Shown: positions 17,763 through 26,704 of the stretch, piece by piece
Layout: each line of letters opens with the position of its first letter
Numbering within the stretch: the first letter of the stretch is position 1
DNA from: Acuticoccus sp965213555
GTDB taxonomy: Bacteria > Pseudomonadota > Alphaproteobacteria > Rhizobiales > Amorphaceae
Direction of reading: 5' to 3'
Length of the DNA: 64,000 bases
NCBI RefSeq assembly: GCF_965213555.1
Contig: NZ_OZ243890.1
Coordinates: forward strand, 2,604,001 to 2,668,000
Position numbers and translations under genes: made by a program
The notes under the pieces: generated by a model
Told to the model about the DNA's origin: nothing
Databases searched by the model: none
Seen by the model: only the letters and a program-made list of their open reading frames with translations

Positions 17763-18689
17763 ATGCCCCAGCCGGTCGATGCCTCACTCCGCGCCGTTCC
17801 CTTCGGGGGCGTTGGTGCAGCGTCCGGCATCGCCTGGATGCTCGCCTCCTGCGGTTTCCTCGCCGGCGTCGCCGCGCTGGGCCGCTACGCCGGGCTTGAG
17901 GGCTTCTCGGTGCTGCAGATCGTCTTCCTGCGGCTGCTGTTCGGCGCGCTCTCGCTGACGCCCGCGCTGGCGGTGCGCGGCGTGTCGATGCTGCGCACGA
18001 CGCACTGGCGGCTCTACGCCGTGCGGATCGTCGTCGGCCTCGTCGGGATGACGACGTGGTTCGCGGCGCTGAAGCTCGTCACCGTCGGCGAGGTCACCTC
18101 CATCGGCTTCCTGACCCCGCTCCTCGTCACCCTCGGCGCGGCGTTGGTGCTGCGCGAGGCCGTCGACGGTCCGCGCTGGGGCGCCACCCTCGTCGGCTTC
18201 CTCGGCGCCCTCATCATCCTGCGGCCGGGGCTGCAGGAGGTCAGCCTCGGCACCTGGGTCGCGCTCGCGTCGGCGGTGCTGATGGCGACCTCCTCGCTCC
18301 TCATCAAGACGCTCGCGGGGCGCGACGACCCCGACAAGATCGTCCTCCTCTCGTCGGGCGTCCAGGCGGCGATCATGGCGATCCCCGCCGCCCTCGTGTG
18401 GCAGTGGCCGAGCGCCTTCATGTGGCTCGTCTTCGTCGGTATGGGCGCGATGGGCATGCTCGGGCACATCACGTTGACGCGCGCGTTCCGCGCCACCGAC
18501 GCCTCGGTCGTCATGCCGGCCGAGTTCGCCCGCCTGCCGTTCGCCGTCGCGCTGGGCTACGCGCTGTTCGGCGAGCTCATCGACCTGTGGACGTGGGTGG
18601 GCGCAGGCGTCATCTTCGCCGCCTCGATCTATGCGGCGCGGCGCGAGCGTCGCCTGGCGCGGGCGATGGCGCGCGCGCCCATGCCATGA
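17763..18689 (+). CDS. EamA/DMT-superfamily transporter (RhtA-like exporter)
   Basis: A 308-residue protein with about ten hydrophobic segments in two EamA repeats. The first repeat runs from roughly residues 20-150 (CGFLAGVAALGRYAG, LIIL at its end). The second runs from about 160-300 (GTWVALASAVLMATSSLLIK, then TRAFRATDASVVMPAEFARL and ALGYALFGELIDLWTWVGAG). Both repeats carry the typical glycine-rich final helix. Related proteins export amino acids or drug-like metabolites. It is divergent from the dipeptide importer and 28 bases upstream of a peptidase gene, so it could export amino acids in excess after peptide hydrolysis. The substrate is unknown. Confidence 0.87.
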   Translation: MPQPVDASLRAVPFGGVGAASGIAWMLASCGFLAGVAALGRYAGLEGFSVLQIVFLRLLFGALSLTPALAVRGVSMLRTTHWRLYAVRIVVGLVGMTTWFAALKLVTVGEVTSIGFLTPLLVTLGAALVLREAVDGPRWGATLVGFLGALIILRPGLQEVSLGTWVALASAVLMATSSLLIKTLAGRDDPDKIVLLSSGVQAAIMAIPAALVWQWPSAFMWLVFVGMGAMGMLGHITLTRAFRATDASVVMPAEFARLPFAVALGYALFGELIDLWTWVGAGVIFAASIYAARRERRLARAMARAPMP

Positions 18690-18717
18690 CCCGTCAGCAA
18701 GGCCGCAAGGAGCCCCG

Positions 18718-19833
18718 ATGATCCCCGACACCGACGAGCTCATCGCGGGCCTGCGCCCGTGGATCGAGGCCGAGAGCCCGACGGCCCGCGGCGACAAGGT
18801 CAGCGCCATGATGGACCTCGCCCAGGCCGAGTTCGAGGCGGCGGGGGCCTCGGTGGAGCGCATCCCCGGGCGCGACGGGGCAGGGGACAACCTGTCGGTC
18901 GCGATGCCCTGGGGCGGCGACGAGCCCGGCATCCTCGTCCTGTGCCACCTCGACACCGTCCACCCCGTCGGCACCCTCGACAAGCTCCCCTACCGGCGCG
19001 ACGGCGACAACCTCTACGGCCCCGGCACCAGCGACATGAAGGGCGGCGTCTACATCGCCGCTCGCGCCGCGCGATCCCTCGCCGAGGAGCGGCACAACGG
19101 TCCGCTGCCCGTGCGTTTCCTGCTCACTGCGGACGAGGAGACCGGCTCGGCGACGACCCGCGCGCTCATCGAGGAGGCGGCGGAGCGCGCCAAGTACGTC
19201 CTCGTGACCGAGCCGGCGCGGTCCGGCGGCAAGATCGTCACCGGGCGCAAGGGCGTCGGCCGCTACGACATGAGGACGGTCGGCCGCGCCGCTCACTCCG
19301 GCTCGAACCACGCCTACGGGCGCAGCGCCATCAAGGAGATGGCGCGCCAAGTGCTCGCGGTGGAGGCGCTCAACGATCCCGACCTCGGCCGCACGCTCAA
19401 CGTCGGCCGCATCGAGGGTGGCTCGGTGGTCAACACGGTGCCCGAGTTCTGCACCGCCGAGGTGGACCTGCGCGTCATGGAGGAGGACGACTTCGCGACC
19501 GTCCACGAGGCGCTGATGGGCCTTGCGCCCCACGACCCGGACGTGACGCTCACGGTGACGGGCGGGGCGAACCGCCCCGCCTACCGCAAGACGCCGGAGA
19601 TTGCCGCGCTGTTCGACCGCGCGAAGGGGCTCGCCGCGGAGATCGGCTTCGAGCTCGAGGACCTGCACACCGGCGGCGGCAGCGACGGCAGCTTCATCGC
19701 CACGCGCGTCCCCACCCTCGATGGCCTCGGCGTGGACGGCGCCGACGCGCACACGCTCAACGAGCACCTCTACGTGTCGTCCATGGTGCCCCGCATGAGG
19801 CTCCTGCGCCGGCTGATGGAGACGCTCGATTGA
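18718..19833 (+). CDS. M20 peptidase, glutamate carboxypeptidase (CPG2)-like
   Basis: A 371-residue zinc peptidase resembling carboxypeptidase G2, which removes C-terminal glutamate from folates or peptides. The metal motif is LVLCHLDTVHPVGT, followed by YGPGTSDMKGGVY with the bridging Asp. The Glu pair is in TADEETGSATT. The dimerisation domain carries GRAAHSGSNHAYGRSAI, and the C-terminal metal His is in GADAHTLNEHLYV. The start ATG 18718 has AAGGAGC seven bases upstream. Its end overlaps the start of the next gene (aspartate dehydrogenase). With NadX and gamma-glutamyltransferase downstream, the operon reads as release and oxidation of acidic amino acids. Confidence 0.87.
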   Translation: MIPDTDELIAGLRPWIEAESPTARGDKVSAMMDLAQAEFEAAGASVERIPGRDGAGDNLSVAMPWGGDEPGILVLCHLDTVHPVGTLDKLPYRRDGDNLYGPGTSDMKGGVYIAARAARSLAEERHNGPLPVRFLLTADEETGSATTRALIEEAAERAKYVLVTEPARSGGKIVTGRKGVGRYDMRTVGRAAHSGSNHAYGRSAIKEMARQVLAVEALNDPDLGRTLNVGRIEGGSVVNTVPEFCTAEVDLRVMEEDDFATVHEALMGLAPHDPDVTLTVTGGANRPAYRKTPEIAALFDRAKGLAAEIGFELEDLHTGGGSDGSFIATRVPTLDGLGVDGADAHTLNEHLYVSSMVPRMRLLRRLMETLD

Positions 19834-20675
19834 CCGAGGTTAGCACCGTGGGGCGGTCAGCGACGGCGGCCGCGCCCATCCGCGTCGGGCTGGCGGGCTT
19901 CGGCGCCATCGGCCGCACCATCGCAAGCGCCCTCGACGCGGGCATCGACGGCGTCGAGCTCGCCGCCGTCGCGGTGCGCGATCCGGCGACCGCGGGGGAG
20001 CGCGTCGCCCACCTGTCGCGGACCCCCGAGCTCACCACCGTGGGCGACCTCGCGCGGCACTGCGACCTCGTCGTGGAGTGCGCGCCCGCGGCGCTGCTGC
20101 CGGCCATCGCCGAGCCGGCGCTGTCGGCGGGCAAGACGCTCGTGGTGCTGTCGTGCGGCGCGCTCCTCACCAACATGCACCTCGTCGACCTCGCCCGCGC
20201 GCACGGCGGGCGCATCGTCGTCCCGTCCGGCGCGCTCCTCGGCCTCGACGCGGTGGTCGCCGCGGCGGAGGGCACCATCCATTCCGTGACGATGGTGACG
20301 AGGAAGCCGCCCCTCGGCCTCGCCGGCGCCCCCTACCTCGAGGAGCACGGCATCGACATGGGCGCCGTCACCGAGCCGACGCGCGTCTTCGCCGGCACCG
20401 CGCGGGAGGCGGCGGCGGGCTTCCCGGCGAACCTCAACGTCGCCGTCGCCCTCTCCCTCGCCGGCGTCGGGCCGGACGCAACGCGGCTCGAGATCTGGGC
20501 CGACCCCACCGTGACGCGCAACACCCACCAGGTCATCGTCGACGCGGACGCCGCGCGCCTCTCGGTGACCATCGAGAACGTGCCGTCGGAGAACCCCAAG
20601 ACGGGCCGCATCACCGCGCTCTCCGTCATCGCCGCGCTGCGCAAGCTGCGCGCGCCGCTCGCCGTCGGCACGTGA
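19830..20675 (+). CDS. nadX: L-aspartate dehydrogenase (NadX family)
   Basis: A 281-residue NAD(P)-dependent enzyme of the NadX family, which oxidises L-aspartate to iminoaspartate or runs in reverse. The Rossmann motif is VGLAGFGAIGRTIASAL. The middle has VVECAPAALLPAIAEPALSAGK and VLSCGALLTN. The catalytic C-terminal domain has FPANLNVAVALSLAGVGPD and the conserved His segment NTHQVIVDADAARL. The TTG start at 19830 overlaps the preceding TGA; GTG 19848 is an alternative that would shorten it by six residues. No nadA or nadC accompanies it, so a catabolic role in amino-acid breakdown is more likely than NAD synthesis. That role is inferred from context only. Confidence 0.83.
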   Translation: MTEVSTVGRSATAAAPIRVGLAGFGAIGRTIASALDAGIDGVELAAVAVRDPATAGERVAHLSRTPELTTVGDLARHCDLVVECAPAALLPAIAEPALSAGKTLVVLSCGALLTNMHLVDLARAHGGRIVVPSGALLGLDAVVAAAEGTIHSVTMVTRKPPLGLAGAPYLEEHGIDMGAVTEPTRVFAGTAREAAAGFPANLNVAVALSLAGVGPDATRLEIWADPTVTRNTHQVIVDADAARLSVTIENVPSENPKTGRITALSVIAALRKLRAPLAVGT

Positions 20676-20733
20676 GCTTGTCCCTGGTGCGGTGCGGGCG
20701 CTAGCCTCCCTTGATCGCCGCCGGAGAGCCCTC

Positions 20734-22341
20734 GTGAACGCCATCATCGCAGCACCCCAGCCCGAGGCCGCCGAGGCGGGGGCCGACGTCCTCGCCGCAG
20801 GGGGCAACGCGGTGGACGCCGCCGTCGCCTGCGCGCTCGTGCAGACCGTGGTCGACCCGCTCATGTGCGGGCTCGCCGGCTTCGGCTCCATGCACCTCTA
20901 CATGCCCGACCGCGGCACCCACGTGTGCATCGACTTCCACGGCCGCGCCCCCAAGGCCGCGCGGGCGGACATGTGGGAGGACCTCGTCATCGGCCAGGCG
21001 GAGGACGGGTTCGGCTTCCAGCTCGAGGGCCGGGTCAACGAGGTGGGCTACCAGTCCATCATGACGCCGCTCACGCTGAAGGCGCTCGACCACGCCCTCA
21101 CGACCTACGGCACGCGCCCGCTCAACGAGCTTCTGGCGCCCGCCATCGCCTACGCCGAGGAGGGGTTCCTGCTACGCCCGCACGTGGTGGAGTTCATGCG
21201 GGAGGCGCCGTCCAACGGGCGCATCGACCACCGCGAGTACGTCACCCGCTACCCCGGCACGCGGGCCGTGTACTGTCCCGACGGCGAGCTGCCGGAGGTG
21301 GGCGACACGCTCGTCAACGCCGACATGGCGCGCACCCTGCGTCGCATCGCCGAGGACGGCGCATCGACGGTCTACACCGGTGCTGTGGCGGACGAGATCG
21401 TCGCCGACATGGCGGCGAACGGCGGGCTCCTCGCCGCCGACGACCTCGCCGAGGCCGAGGCGCTGGAGAACGCGCCGCTGTGGGGCACCTACCGCGGGCA
21501 CCCCATCGCGACGAACCCGCCGCCCGGCGGCGGGATCATGCTGCTCATGATGCTCAACATCCTGGAGGAGTTCGACCTCGCCGCCATGGGCCACGCCACC
21601 GCGGCCTACATCGCGACGGTCTCCGAGGCGATGAAGATCGCCACCATCGCCAAGGACGCGCAGGTGGGCGACCCGCGCTTCGTCAACGTGCCGGTCGACG
21701 AGCTGACGTCGAAGTCGTGGGCCGCCGAGCACGCCGCCCGCATCCGTGCCGGCGAGAAGGCGCACGTGGAGCGTCTCGCCACGGGGCAGCCGGAGTCGCG
21801 CGACACGACGCAGGTCACGGTGGTCGACCGCGCCGGCAACGTGGTGTCGATGACGCACTCCATCGGCATGCCGTCCGGCGTCGTCACCCCCGGGCTCGGC
21901 TTCATGTACAACGGCTGCATGGGCGTGTTCGACCCACGTCCGGGGCGCGCCGGCTCGCTGGCGCCGGGCAAGTCGCGCTTCACCGCCATGTGCCCCACCA
22001 TCGTCTTCGACGGGGAGGAGCCGATGTTCGTCGTCGGCGCGCCTGGCGGCACGTTCATCACCATGGGCGTGCTGCAGGCGATCCTCAACGCCGTCGACTT
22101 CGGCATGTCGGCGCAGGAGGCGGTGGGCGCGCCGCGCTTCTGCACCACCAGCGACACCATCGACCTCACCAACCGCATCCTGCGCCGCACCGAGGCCGAG
22201 CTTCGCGCCATGGGCTACCCCACCCGCCGCTCGCCGCTCAGCCACGGCTTCTCGGCGGTCCACGCCGCGCGCCGCACCGCGTCCGGGTGGGAGGGCGGCG
22301 CCGACCCCGGCCGCGACGGCATGGCGATCCGCGTTCCCTGA
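20734..22341 (+). CDS. ggt: gamma-glutamyltransferase family protein (Ntn hydrolase)
   Basis: A 535-residue member of the gamma-glutamyltranspeptidase family, which cleaves gamma-glutamyl bonds after self-processing. The large-subunit part has AGADVLAAGGNAVDAAVA and NPPPGGGIMLLMMLNILE. The catalytic Thr that becomes the small-subunit N-terminus is Thr358 in DTTQVTVVDRAGNVVS, where most homologues have TTH. The glutamate-binding region shows GPG-like and TAMCPTIVF segments. There is no signal peptide, so the protein is probably cytoplasmic, unlike classical periplasmic GGT. GTG 20734 is taken as the start because CGGAGAG precedes it and the GGT fold begins immediately. Alternatives in this family include cephalosporin acylases. 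Confidence 0.86.
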   Translation: MNAIIAAPQPEAAEAGADVLAAGGNAVDAAVACALVQTVVDPLMCGLAGFGSMHLYMPDRGTHVCIDFHGRAPKAARADMWEDLVIGQAEDGFGFQLEGRVNEVGYQSIMTPLTLKALDHALTTYGTRPLNELLAPAIAYAEEGFLLRPHVVEFMREAPSNGRIDHREYVTRYPGTRAVYCPDGELPEVGDTLVNADMARTLRRIAEDGASTVYTGAVADEIVADMAANGGLLAADDLAEAEALENAPLWGTYRGHPIATNPPPGGGIMLLMMLNILEEFDLAAMGHATAAYIATVSEAMKIATIAKDAQVGDPRFVNVPVDELTSKSWAAEHAARIRAGEKAHVERLATGQPESRDTTQVTVVDRAGNVVSMTHSIGMPSGVVTPGLGFMYNGCMGVFDPRPGRAGSLAPGKSRFTAMCPTIVFDGEEPMFVVGAPGGTFITMGVLQAILNAVDFGMSAQEAVGAPRFCTTSDTIDLTNRILRRTEAELRAMGYPTRRSPLSHGFSAVHAARRTASGWEGGADPGRDGMAIRVP

Positions 22342-22429
22342 CGGGGCGCGGCCACGGCACGACGCTTGCACCGTGCTAGTCTGACCGAAGGCGGGCCAAC
22401 CGCTGCACAAGGACGAGAAGGGACGAGAT

Positions 22430-23395
22430 ATGACGATGAAGACCGCAGCCCTTGCGATCTTGACCGCGCCGCTGATGGCGTTGCCGGCGGCGGCGCAGAC
22501 ATCCTGGGACATGGCGACGCCCTACCCGGACGCCGAGTTCCACACCAAGAACATCCGCGAGTTCGTCGCCGACGTCGAGCAGGCGACCGGCGGGGACCTC
22601 ACGATCACCGTCCACTCCGGCCAGTCGCTGTTCAAGCACCCCGAGATCAAGCGCTCGGTGCAGAACCAGCTCGTCCCCATCGGCGAGGTGCTGATGGCGA
22701 ACCTTTACAACGAGGACCCGATCTTCGGCGCCGACAACATCCCGTTCGTCGCCACGAGCTACGAGGACGCGCGCGCCCTGTGGGAGGCGCAGCGCCCGCT
22801 GGTGGAGGAGAAGCTCGCCGCCGACGGCATCCGCCTGCTCTACACCGTGCCCTGGCCGGGGCAGGGGTTCTACACCAATCGCGAGATCGCGAGCGCCGCC
22901 GACCTCCAGGGCGAGCGCTTCCGCACGTACAACGCGACGACCTCGCGCATGGCCGAGCTCCTCGGCACCGTGCCGACCACCGTCGAGGCGGTGGAGATCC
23001 CCCAGGCGTTCTCCACCGGCATCGTCGACGCGATGGTGACGTCGGCCGCGACCGGCGTGCGCACCAAGGCGTGGGACTTCACCGACCACTTCTACGACCT
23101 CAACGCCTGGTTCCCGAAGAACATGGTCATCGTCAACGAGGACGCATTCTCCGCGCTGCCCGAGGATCAGCAGCAGGCCCTCCTCGACGCCGCCGCCGCC
23201 GCCGAGGAGCGCGGTTGGCGCATGAGCGAGGAGGAGATGACCTCGACGGTGGACGCGCTCGGCAAGGAGCTTACCGTCCACGAGCCCTCCGAGGAGCTGA
23301 TGAGCGGCCTGCGCGAGGTCGGCGAGACCATGTCGGCCGAGTGGGTCGAGGAGGTGGGTGCCGAGGGCCAGGAGGTCCTGGACGCGGTCGAATAA
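22430..23395 (+). CDS. TRAP transporter substrate-binding protein (DctP family)
   Basis: A 321-residue periplasmic receptor. The signal peptide (MTMKTAALAILTAPLMALPAAAQ) is followed by the DctP core. This contains FVADVEQATGGDLTITVHSG, the central region WPGQGFYTNREIASAADLQG with its ligand-contacting Arg segment (GERFRTYNATTSRMAELLGT), and the switch region ALPEDQQQALLDAAAAAEERG near the end. It heads a three-gene set with the small and large TRAP permeases. The ligand is an organic acid or similar anion; the sequence alone does not define it. The start ATG follows GGGACGAGATATG with a modest ribosome site. Confidence 0.9.
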   Translation: MTMKTAALAILTAPLMALPAAAQTSWDMATPYPDAEFHTKNIREFVADVEQATGGDLTITVHSGQSLFKHPEIKRSVQNQLVPIGEVLMANLYNEDPIFGADNIPFVATSYEDARALWEAQRPLVEEKLAADGIRLLYTVPWPGQGFYTNREIASAADLQGERFRTYNATTSRMAELLGTVPTTVEAVEIPQAFSTGIVDAMVTSAATGVRTKAWDFTDHFYDLNAWFPKNMVIVNEDAFSALPEDQQQALLDAAAAAEERGWRMSEEEMTSTVDALGKELTVHEPSEELMSGLREVGETMSAEWVEEVGAEGQEVLDAVE

Positions 23396-23434
23396 GCCCT
23401 CGCAGGTGCCGAGCCCGGCGAAGGAGCGCGCGCG

Positions 23435-23968
23435 GTGCTGACGCGCGCGCTCGATGGCCTCTACCGCGGCGCCGGGGCGCTGGCCGGCGTCTTCCTCGTC
23501 GCCATCGCGGTCATCGTGACCGCTCAGATCGGCGCGCGCTTCGTCGACGCCAGCGTGCCGTCATCGGACGAGTTCGCCGGCTTCTGCCTCGCGGCGACGT
23601 CGTTCCTCGGCCTCGCCTACGCGTTCCGCTGCGGCAGCCACATCCGCGTGACGCTGTTCGTCCAGGGCGCGCGGGGCAGGGCGCGGCAGGCGCTCCTCAT
23701 CCTGGCGCTCGCCATCGGCGCGGCGATGAGCGTCCTGTTCGCCTGGCACACGGTCGTCATGGTGGCGCAGAACTACGTGCGGGGCGAGGTGACGTCCGGG
23801 CTCGTGCCGCTGCCCCTGTGGCTACCGCAGCTCGGTATGGCGGTGGGGGCCGTGCTGTTCGCCCTCGCCATCACCGAGGACCTGGTGCGCGCCGTCCTCG
23901 GTGTGCCTCCGGTGTTCGCCGCGTCCGAGGCGGATCCGGCGGCGGGCGACCCCCACGACGCGGGCTGA
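23435..23968 (+). CDS. TRAP transporter small permease (DctQ family)
   Basis: A 177-residue inner-membrane protein with four hydrophobic segments, as usual for DctQ: GALAGVFLVAIAVIVTAQIG, a second at FCLAATSFLGLAYAFRCGSHI, a third at LLILALAIGAAMSVLFAW and a fourth at PQLGMAVGAVLFALAI. The RCGSHIRVTLF segment matches the family's G-HIR signature between helices 2 and 3. It starts with GTG 23435, preceded by GAAGGAGCG. It lies four bases before the large permease gene, which is frameshifted, so the transporter may be non-functional. Confidence 0.85.
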   Translation: MLTRALDGLYRGAGALAGVFLVAIAVIVTAQIGARFVDASVPSSDEFAGFCLAATSFLGLAYAFRCGSHIRVTLFVQGARGRARQALLILALAIGAAMSVLFAWHTVVMVAQNYVRGEVTSGLVPLPLWLPQLGMAVGAVLFALAITEDLVRAVLGVPPVFAASEADPAAGDPHDAG

Positions 23969-23971
23969 GCC

Positions 23972-25275
23972 ATGGACCCGACGCTCATCTCGATCGTCCT
24001 TATCGCCGTGCTCCTCGCGCTGCTCGCGCTCGGCGTGTGGGTGGCGCTGACCCTCATGATCGTCGGCTGGCTCGGCATCGTGCTGTTCTCCGGCGCGCCG
24101 GCGGGGGCGATCATGGCCGCCACGGTCTGGGGCCAGTCCTGGTCCTGGGCGCTGACCGCGCTGCCGCTGTTCATCTGGATGGGCGAGATCCTCTACCGCT
24201 CGCGCCTCGCCTCGGAGATGTTCCGCGGCCTCGCCCCCTGGCTCGCGCCGCTGCCCGGCCGGCTCCTCCACGTCAACATCGCCTCGTGCGGGCTGTTCGC
24301 GGCGGTGTCCGGCTCGTCGGCGGCGACGACGGCCACCATCGGGCGCATCACCATCCCGGAGCTGATGAAGCGCAACTACGACGAGCGCGCCGTCATCGGC
24401 AGCCTCGCCGGCTCGGCGACGCTCGGCTTCCTCATCCCGCCGTCGATCATCCTCATCGTCTACGGCGTCGCGGCCGAGGTCTCGATCTCGCGCCTCTTCA
24501 TCGCCGGGGTGCTGCCCGGGCTGATGCTCATGATCCTCTTCATGGGCTACGTGGCGGCGTGGTCCCTCGCCCACCCCTCGCGCGTGCCGCCGCGCGAGCC
24601 GGCCGTGCCGTTCGGCGAGCGCGTGCGCATGACAGCGGGGCTGTTCCCCATCGTGGCCTCATCGTCGCCGTCATCGGCTCGATCTACGCCGGCTTCGCCA
24701 CGGCGACGGAGGCGGCGGCCGTCGGCGTGCTCGGCGCGCTCCTCCTGTCGCTGTTGTCCGGCTCGCTCACATGGACGTCGTTCCGCGAGAGCGTCGCCGG
24801 CGCGACGCGCACCACCTGCATGGTGACGCTCATCCTGGCTGGCGCCGCGTTCCTGTCCGTCGCCATGGGCTTCACCGGCATTCCGCGCAACCTTGCCGCC
24901 TGGGTGGGCTCGTTCGAGCTCAGCCAGTTCGAGCTGCTCCTGGCGCTGACGGCGCTCTTCGTGGTGATGGGCTGCTTCCTCGACGGCATCTCCATCGTGG
25001 TGCTGACGGCGAGCGTCATCATGCCGATGGTGCAGGCGGCGGGCATCGACCTCATCTGGTTCGGCATCTACCTCGTCGTCGTCATCGAGATGAGCCAGAT
25101 CACGCCGCCGGTCGGCATCAACCTGTTCATCCTGCAATCGATGACCGACAGGAACCTGCTTTACGTCGCCCGGGCCGCCTTCCCGTTCTTCCTCCTCCTG
25201 GTCGCCGCGACGCTCATCCTCATCGCCGTGCCAGAGATCGCGACGTTCCTCCCCTCGCTGATGACGCGCGGATAA
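23972..25275 (+). pseudogene. TRAP transporter large permease (DctM family), one-base frameshift
   Basis: Two frames together make a normal-length DctM (about 430 residues). The first (ATG 23972) gives the N-terminal half (VWGQSWSWALTALPLFIWMG, AAVSGSSAATTATIGRI, GSATLGFLIPPSIILIVYGV) up to LFPIVA near 24656. The second frame takes over at once as LIVAVIGSIYAGFATATEAAA and continues to the end (GCFLDGISIVVLTASVIMPM, ITPPVGINLFILQSMT). The junction reads gtggcctcatc, where gtggccctcatc would restore the frame, so a single C seems to be missing. Everything else is intact, so the event is recent or is a sequencing error. No slippery motif suggests programmed shifting. Confidence 0.85.
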
Positions 25276-25287
25276 GCTTCGAACAAT

Positions 25288-25557
25288 TTATTCAGACAAG
25301 CACGCCCGATGTTGCTCCCAGTTCCATTCATCGAAACATTCTAGAAAGTACTCTGCAAGTTCGCCGTATTGATCGTGGATCTCTTGCGGCGTCACTTCAA
25401 GCCGTGGGACTGCAACCTGAACACCTTCAAAAGATAAAAACCATTCACCGACGTTGAAAAACTTTCTGCTAAGTTTGACATCCTGCCCAAGTTGCTCGAG
25501 GCGATCGAGCATAAGCTCGAGTGATGAGATCATTGCGTATTCGTCTGGCAAGCTCAT
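25288..25557 (-). CDS. small orphan protein, AT-richer than its surroundings
   Basis: An 89-residue acidic, soluble protein (MSLPDEYAMISSLELMLDRL at the start; many Glu, Phe, Trp and Tyr). It has no signal or membrane segment. I do not recognise the family; size and composition recall small immunity or SMI1-like proteins, but that is only an impression. The gene uses many A/T-ending codons and is visibly less GC-rich than both neighbours, which suggests later acquisition. It runs convergent to the TRAP permease and is the only gene between it and the hydrolase at 25801. The ribosome site is weak. Coding status rests on composition and the intact frame. Confidence 0.5.
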   Translation of the reverse strand: MSLPDEYAMISSLELMLDRLEQLGQDVKLSRKFFNVGEWFLSFEGVQVAVPRLEVTPQEIHDQYGELAEYFLECFDEWNWEQHRACLSE

Positions 25558-25800
25558 GGCACTCTATCCAACGTCGGCCATCCGAGGACTACGACGGTTC
25601 GCCTCCTCCACCCATCATGTTCCTTTGGAGAGTCGGGACCTGTCATGTTCCCCCGGTCGTTCCTCCGGAGCCGTCATGCGCTCGCCCTGGCGCGGCGGTG
25701 CGGACGGGTCATCCGAAGGACCGGAACGCAGTGGAGGAACCGCGCAGCGGTTTGACGCGTCCGCGCCGCCGGGCCACCCTCGCGGCATGATGGACCGGGC
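25558..25800. other. intergenic spacer
   Basis: About 240 bases between the AT-richer orphan gene and the stop of the alpha/beta hydrolase gene. I see no ORF with protein-like composition and no strong hairpin. It must contain the promoter of the orphan gene on the minus strand. Confidence 0.4.
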
Positions 25801-26682
25801 CTAGCGGCTGCCCAGGATGTCGCCGCTGACCGCACGCGGGTCGCGCTCGGGCCAGCGTCCTGCGTCGACCGCGTGGAGGAAGTCCGCCACCAGCGCGTTG
25901 AACTCGGCCGGCGTCTCGAGGTTGATGGTGTGGCCTGCGTTGGGGATCACCGCGAGGGCCGAGGTCGGGATCTCGCGCTTCATGAGGAGCGCGGGCTCGA
26001 GGCACGGCCAGTCCTCGTCGCCGGTGAGGACGAGCGTCGGCGCGGTGATCGTGCGCATCTTGTCCACCAGTTCGTAGAGCGAGGGCCGCACCTTCTGGAC
26101 GCCGCGCATGGTGTTGGCGGCGCCGAGCGCGGAGTGCTCCCGAAGCTGGTCGCGGAACTCGGCCCAGCCGCGGGGATCGGCGTTCTGGAACTGCACCCGC
26201 GTCGGGCCGACGGCGTAGGCCGCGCCGGCCTCCTCCATGCCGAGGTCGAGGAAGCGCTGGGCGGCCGCGTCCGCCTCCCGCGCGAACTGCTCGCGCTTGG
26301 CGGGCTCCGCGCCGTAGCCGCAGCCGGCGATGACGAGCGAGCGGGCACGCTCCGGATAGCTGAAGCCGAAGTGCAGCGTCGCAAAGCCACCCATGGAGAG
26401 GCCGACGACGTGCGCGGTGTCGAGGCCGAGCGCGTCCATCACCGCGCGGATGTCGTCGCGCGCGCGGTCCTGGCCGTACATCGTGGGGTCCTCCGGCACG
26501 TCGGACGGGGGGAAGCCCCGCGCCGAGTACGCGATGCAGCGGTAGCGCCGGGCGAAGTGCCGAAGCTGGGGCTCCCAGCTTCGATGGTCGCCGGCGAACT
26601 CGTGCACGAACACGATGGGCAGGCCCGAGCCGGCCTCCTCGTAGTACAGCTTGACGCCATCGTCGGCGCTTACGTGGGGCAT
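25801..26682 (-). CDS. alpha/beta hydrolase
   Basis: A 293-residue alpha/beta-fold hydrolase. The oxyanion region is GLPIVFVHEFAGDHRSWEPQ. The nucleophile elbow is GLSMGGFATLHFG with Ser near residue 97. The acid is in LVLTGDEDWPCLEP, and the catalytic His is in VIPNAGHTINLETPAEFNAL. It is most like enol-lactone hydrolases or proline-iminopeptidase-like esterases, but the substrate is not defined. The next gene on the same strand (SDR, upstream, 22 bases away) probably shares its transcript, giving a hydrolase-dehydrogenase pair next to an intact TRAP system. ATG 26682 is the natural start of the fold. Confidence 0.86.
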   Translation of the reverse strand: MPHVSADDGVKLYYEEAGSGLPIVFVHEFAGDHRSWEPQLRHFARRYRCIAYSARGFPPSDVPEDPTMYGQDRARDDIRAVMDALGLDTAHVVGLSMGGFATLHFGFSYPERARSLVIAGCGYGAEPAKREQFAREADAAAQRFLDLGMEEAGAAYAVGPTRVQFQNADPRGWAEFRDQLREHSALGAANTMRGVQKVRPSLYELVDKMRTITAPTLVLTGDEDWPCLEPALLMKREIPTSALAVIPNAGHTINLETPAEFNALVADFLHAVDAGRWPERDPRAVSGDILGSR

Positions 26683-26704
26683 CGGGGTCTCCGCGGGAGG
26701 GGCG

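Noticed and set aside
24640..24680. Programmed ribosomal frameshift in the TRAP permease
   Set aside because: There is no slippery heptamer or strong downstream structure visible, and permeases of this family are not known to need one. A lost base explains it better.
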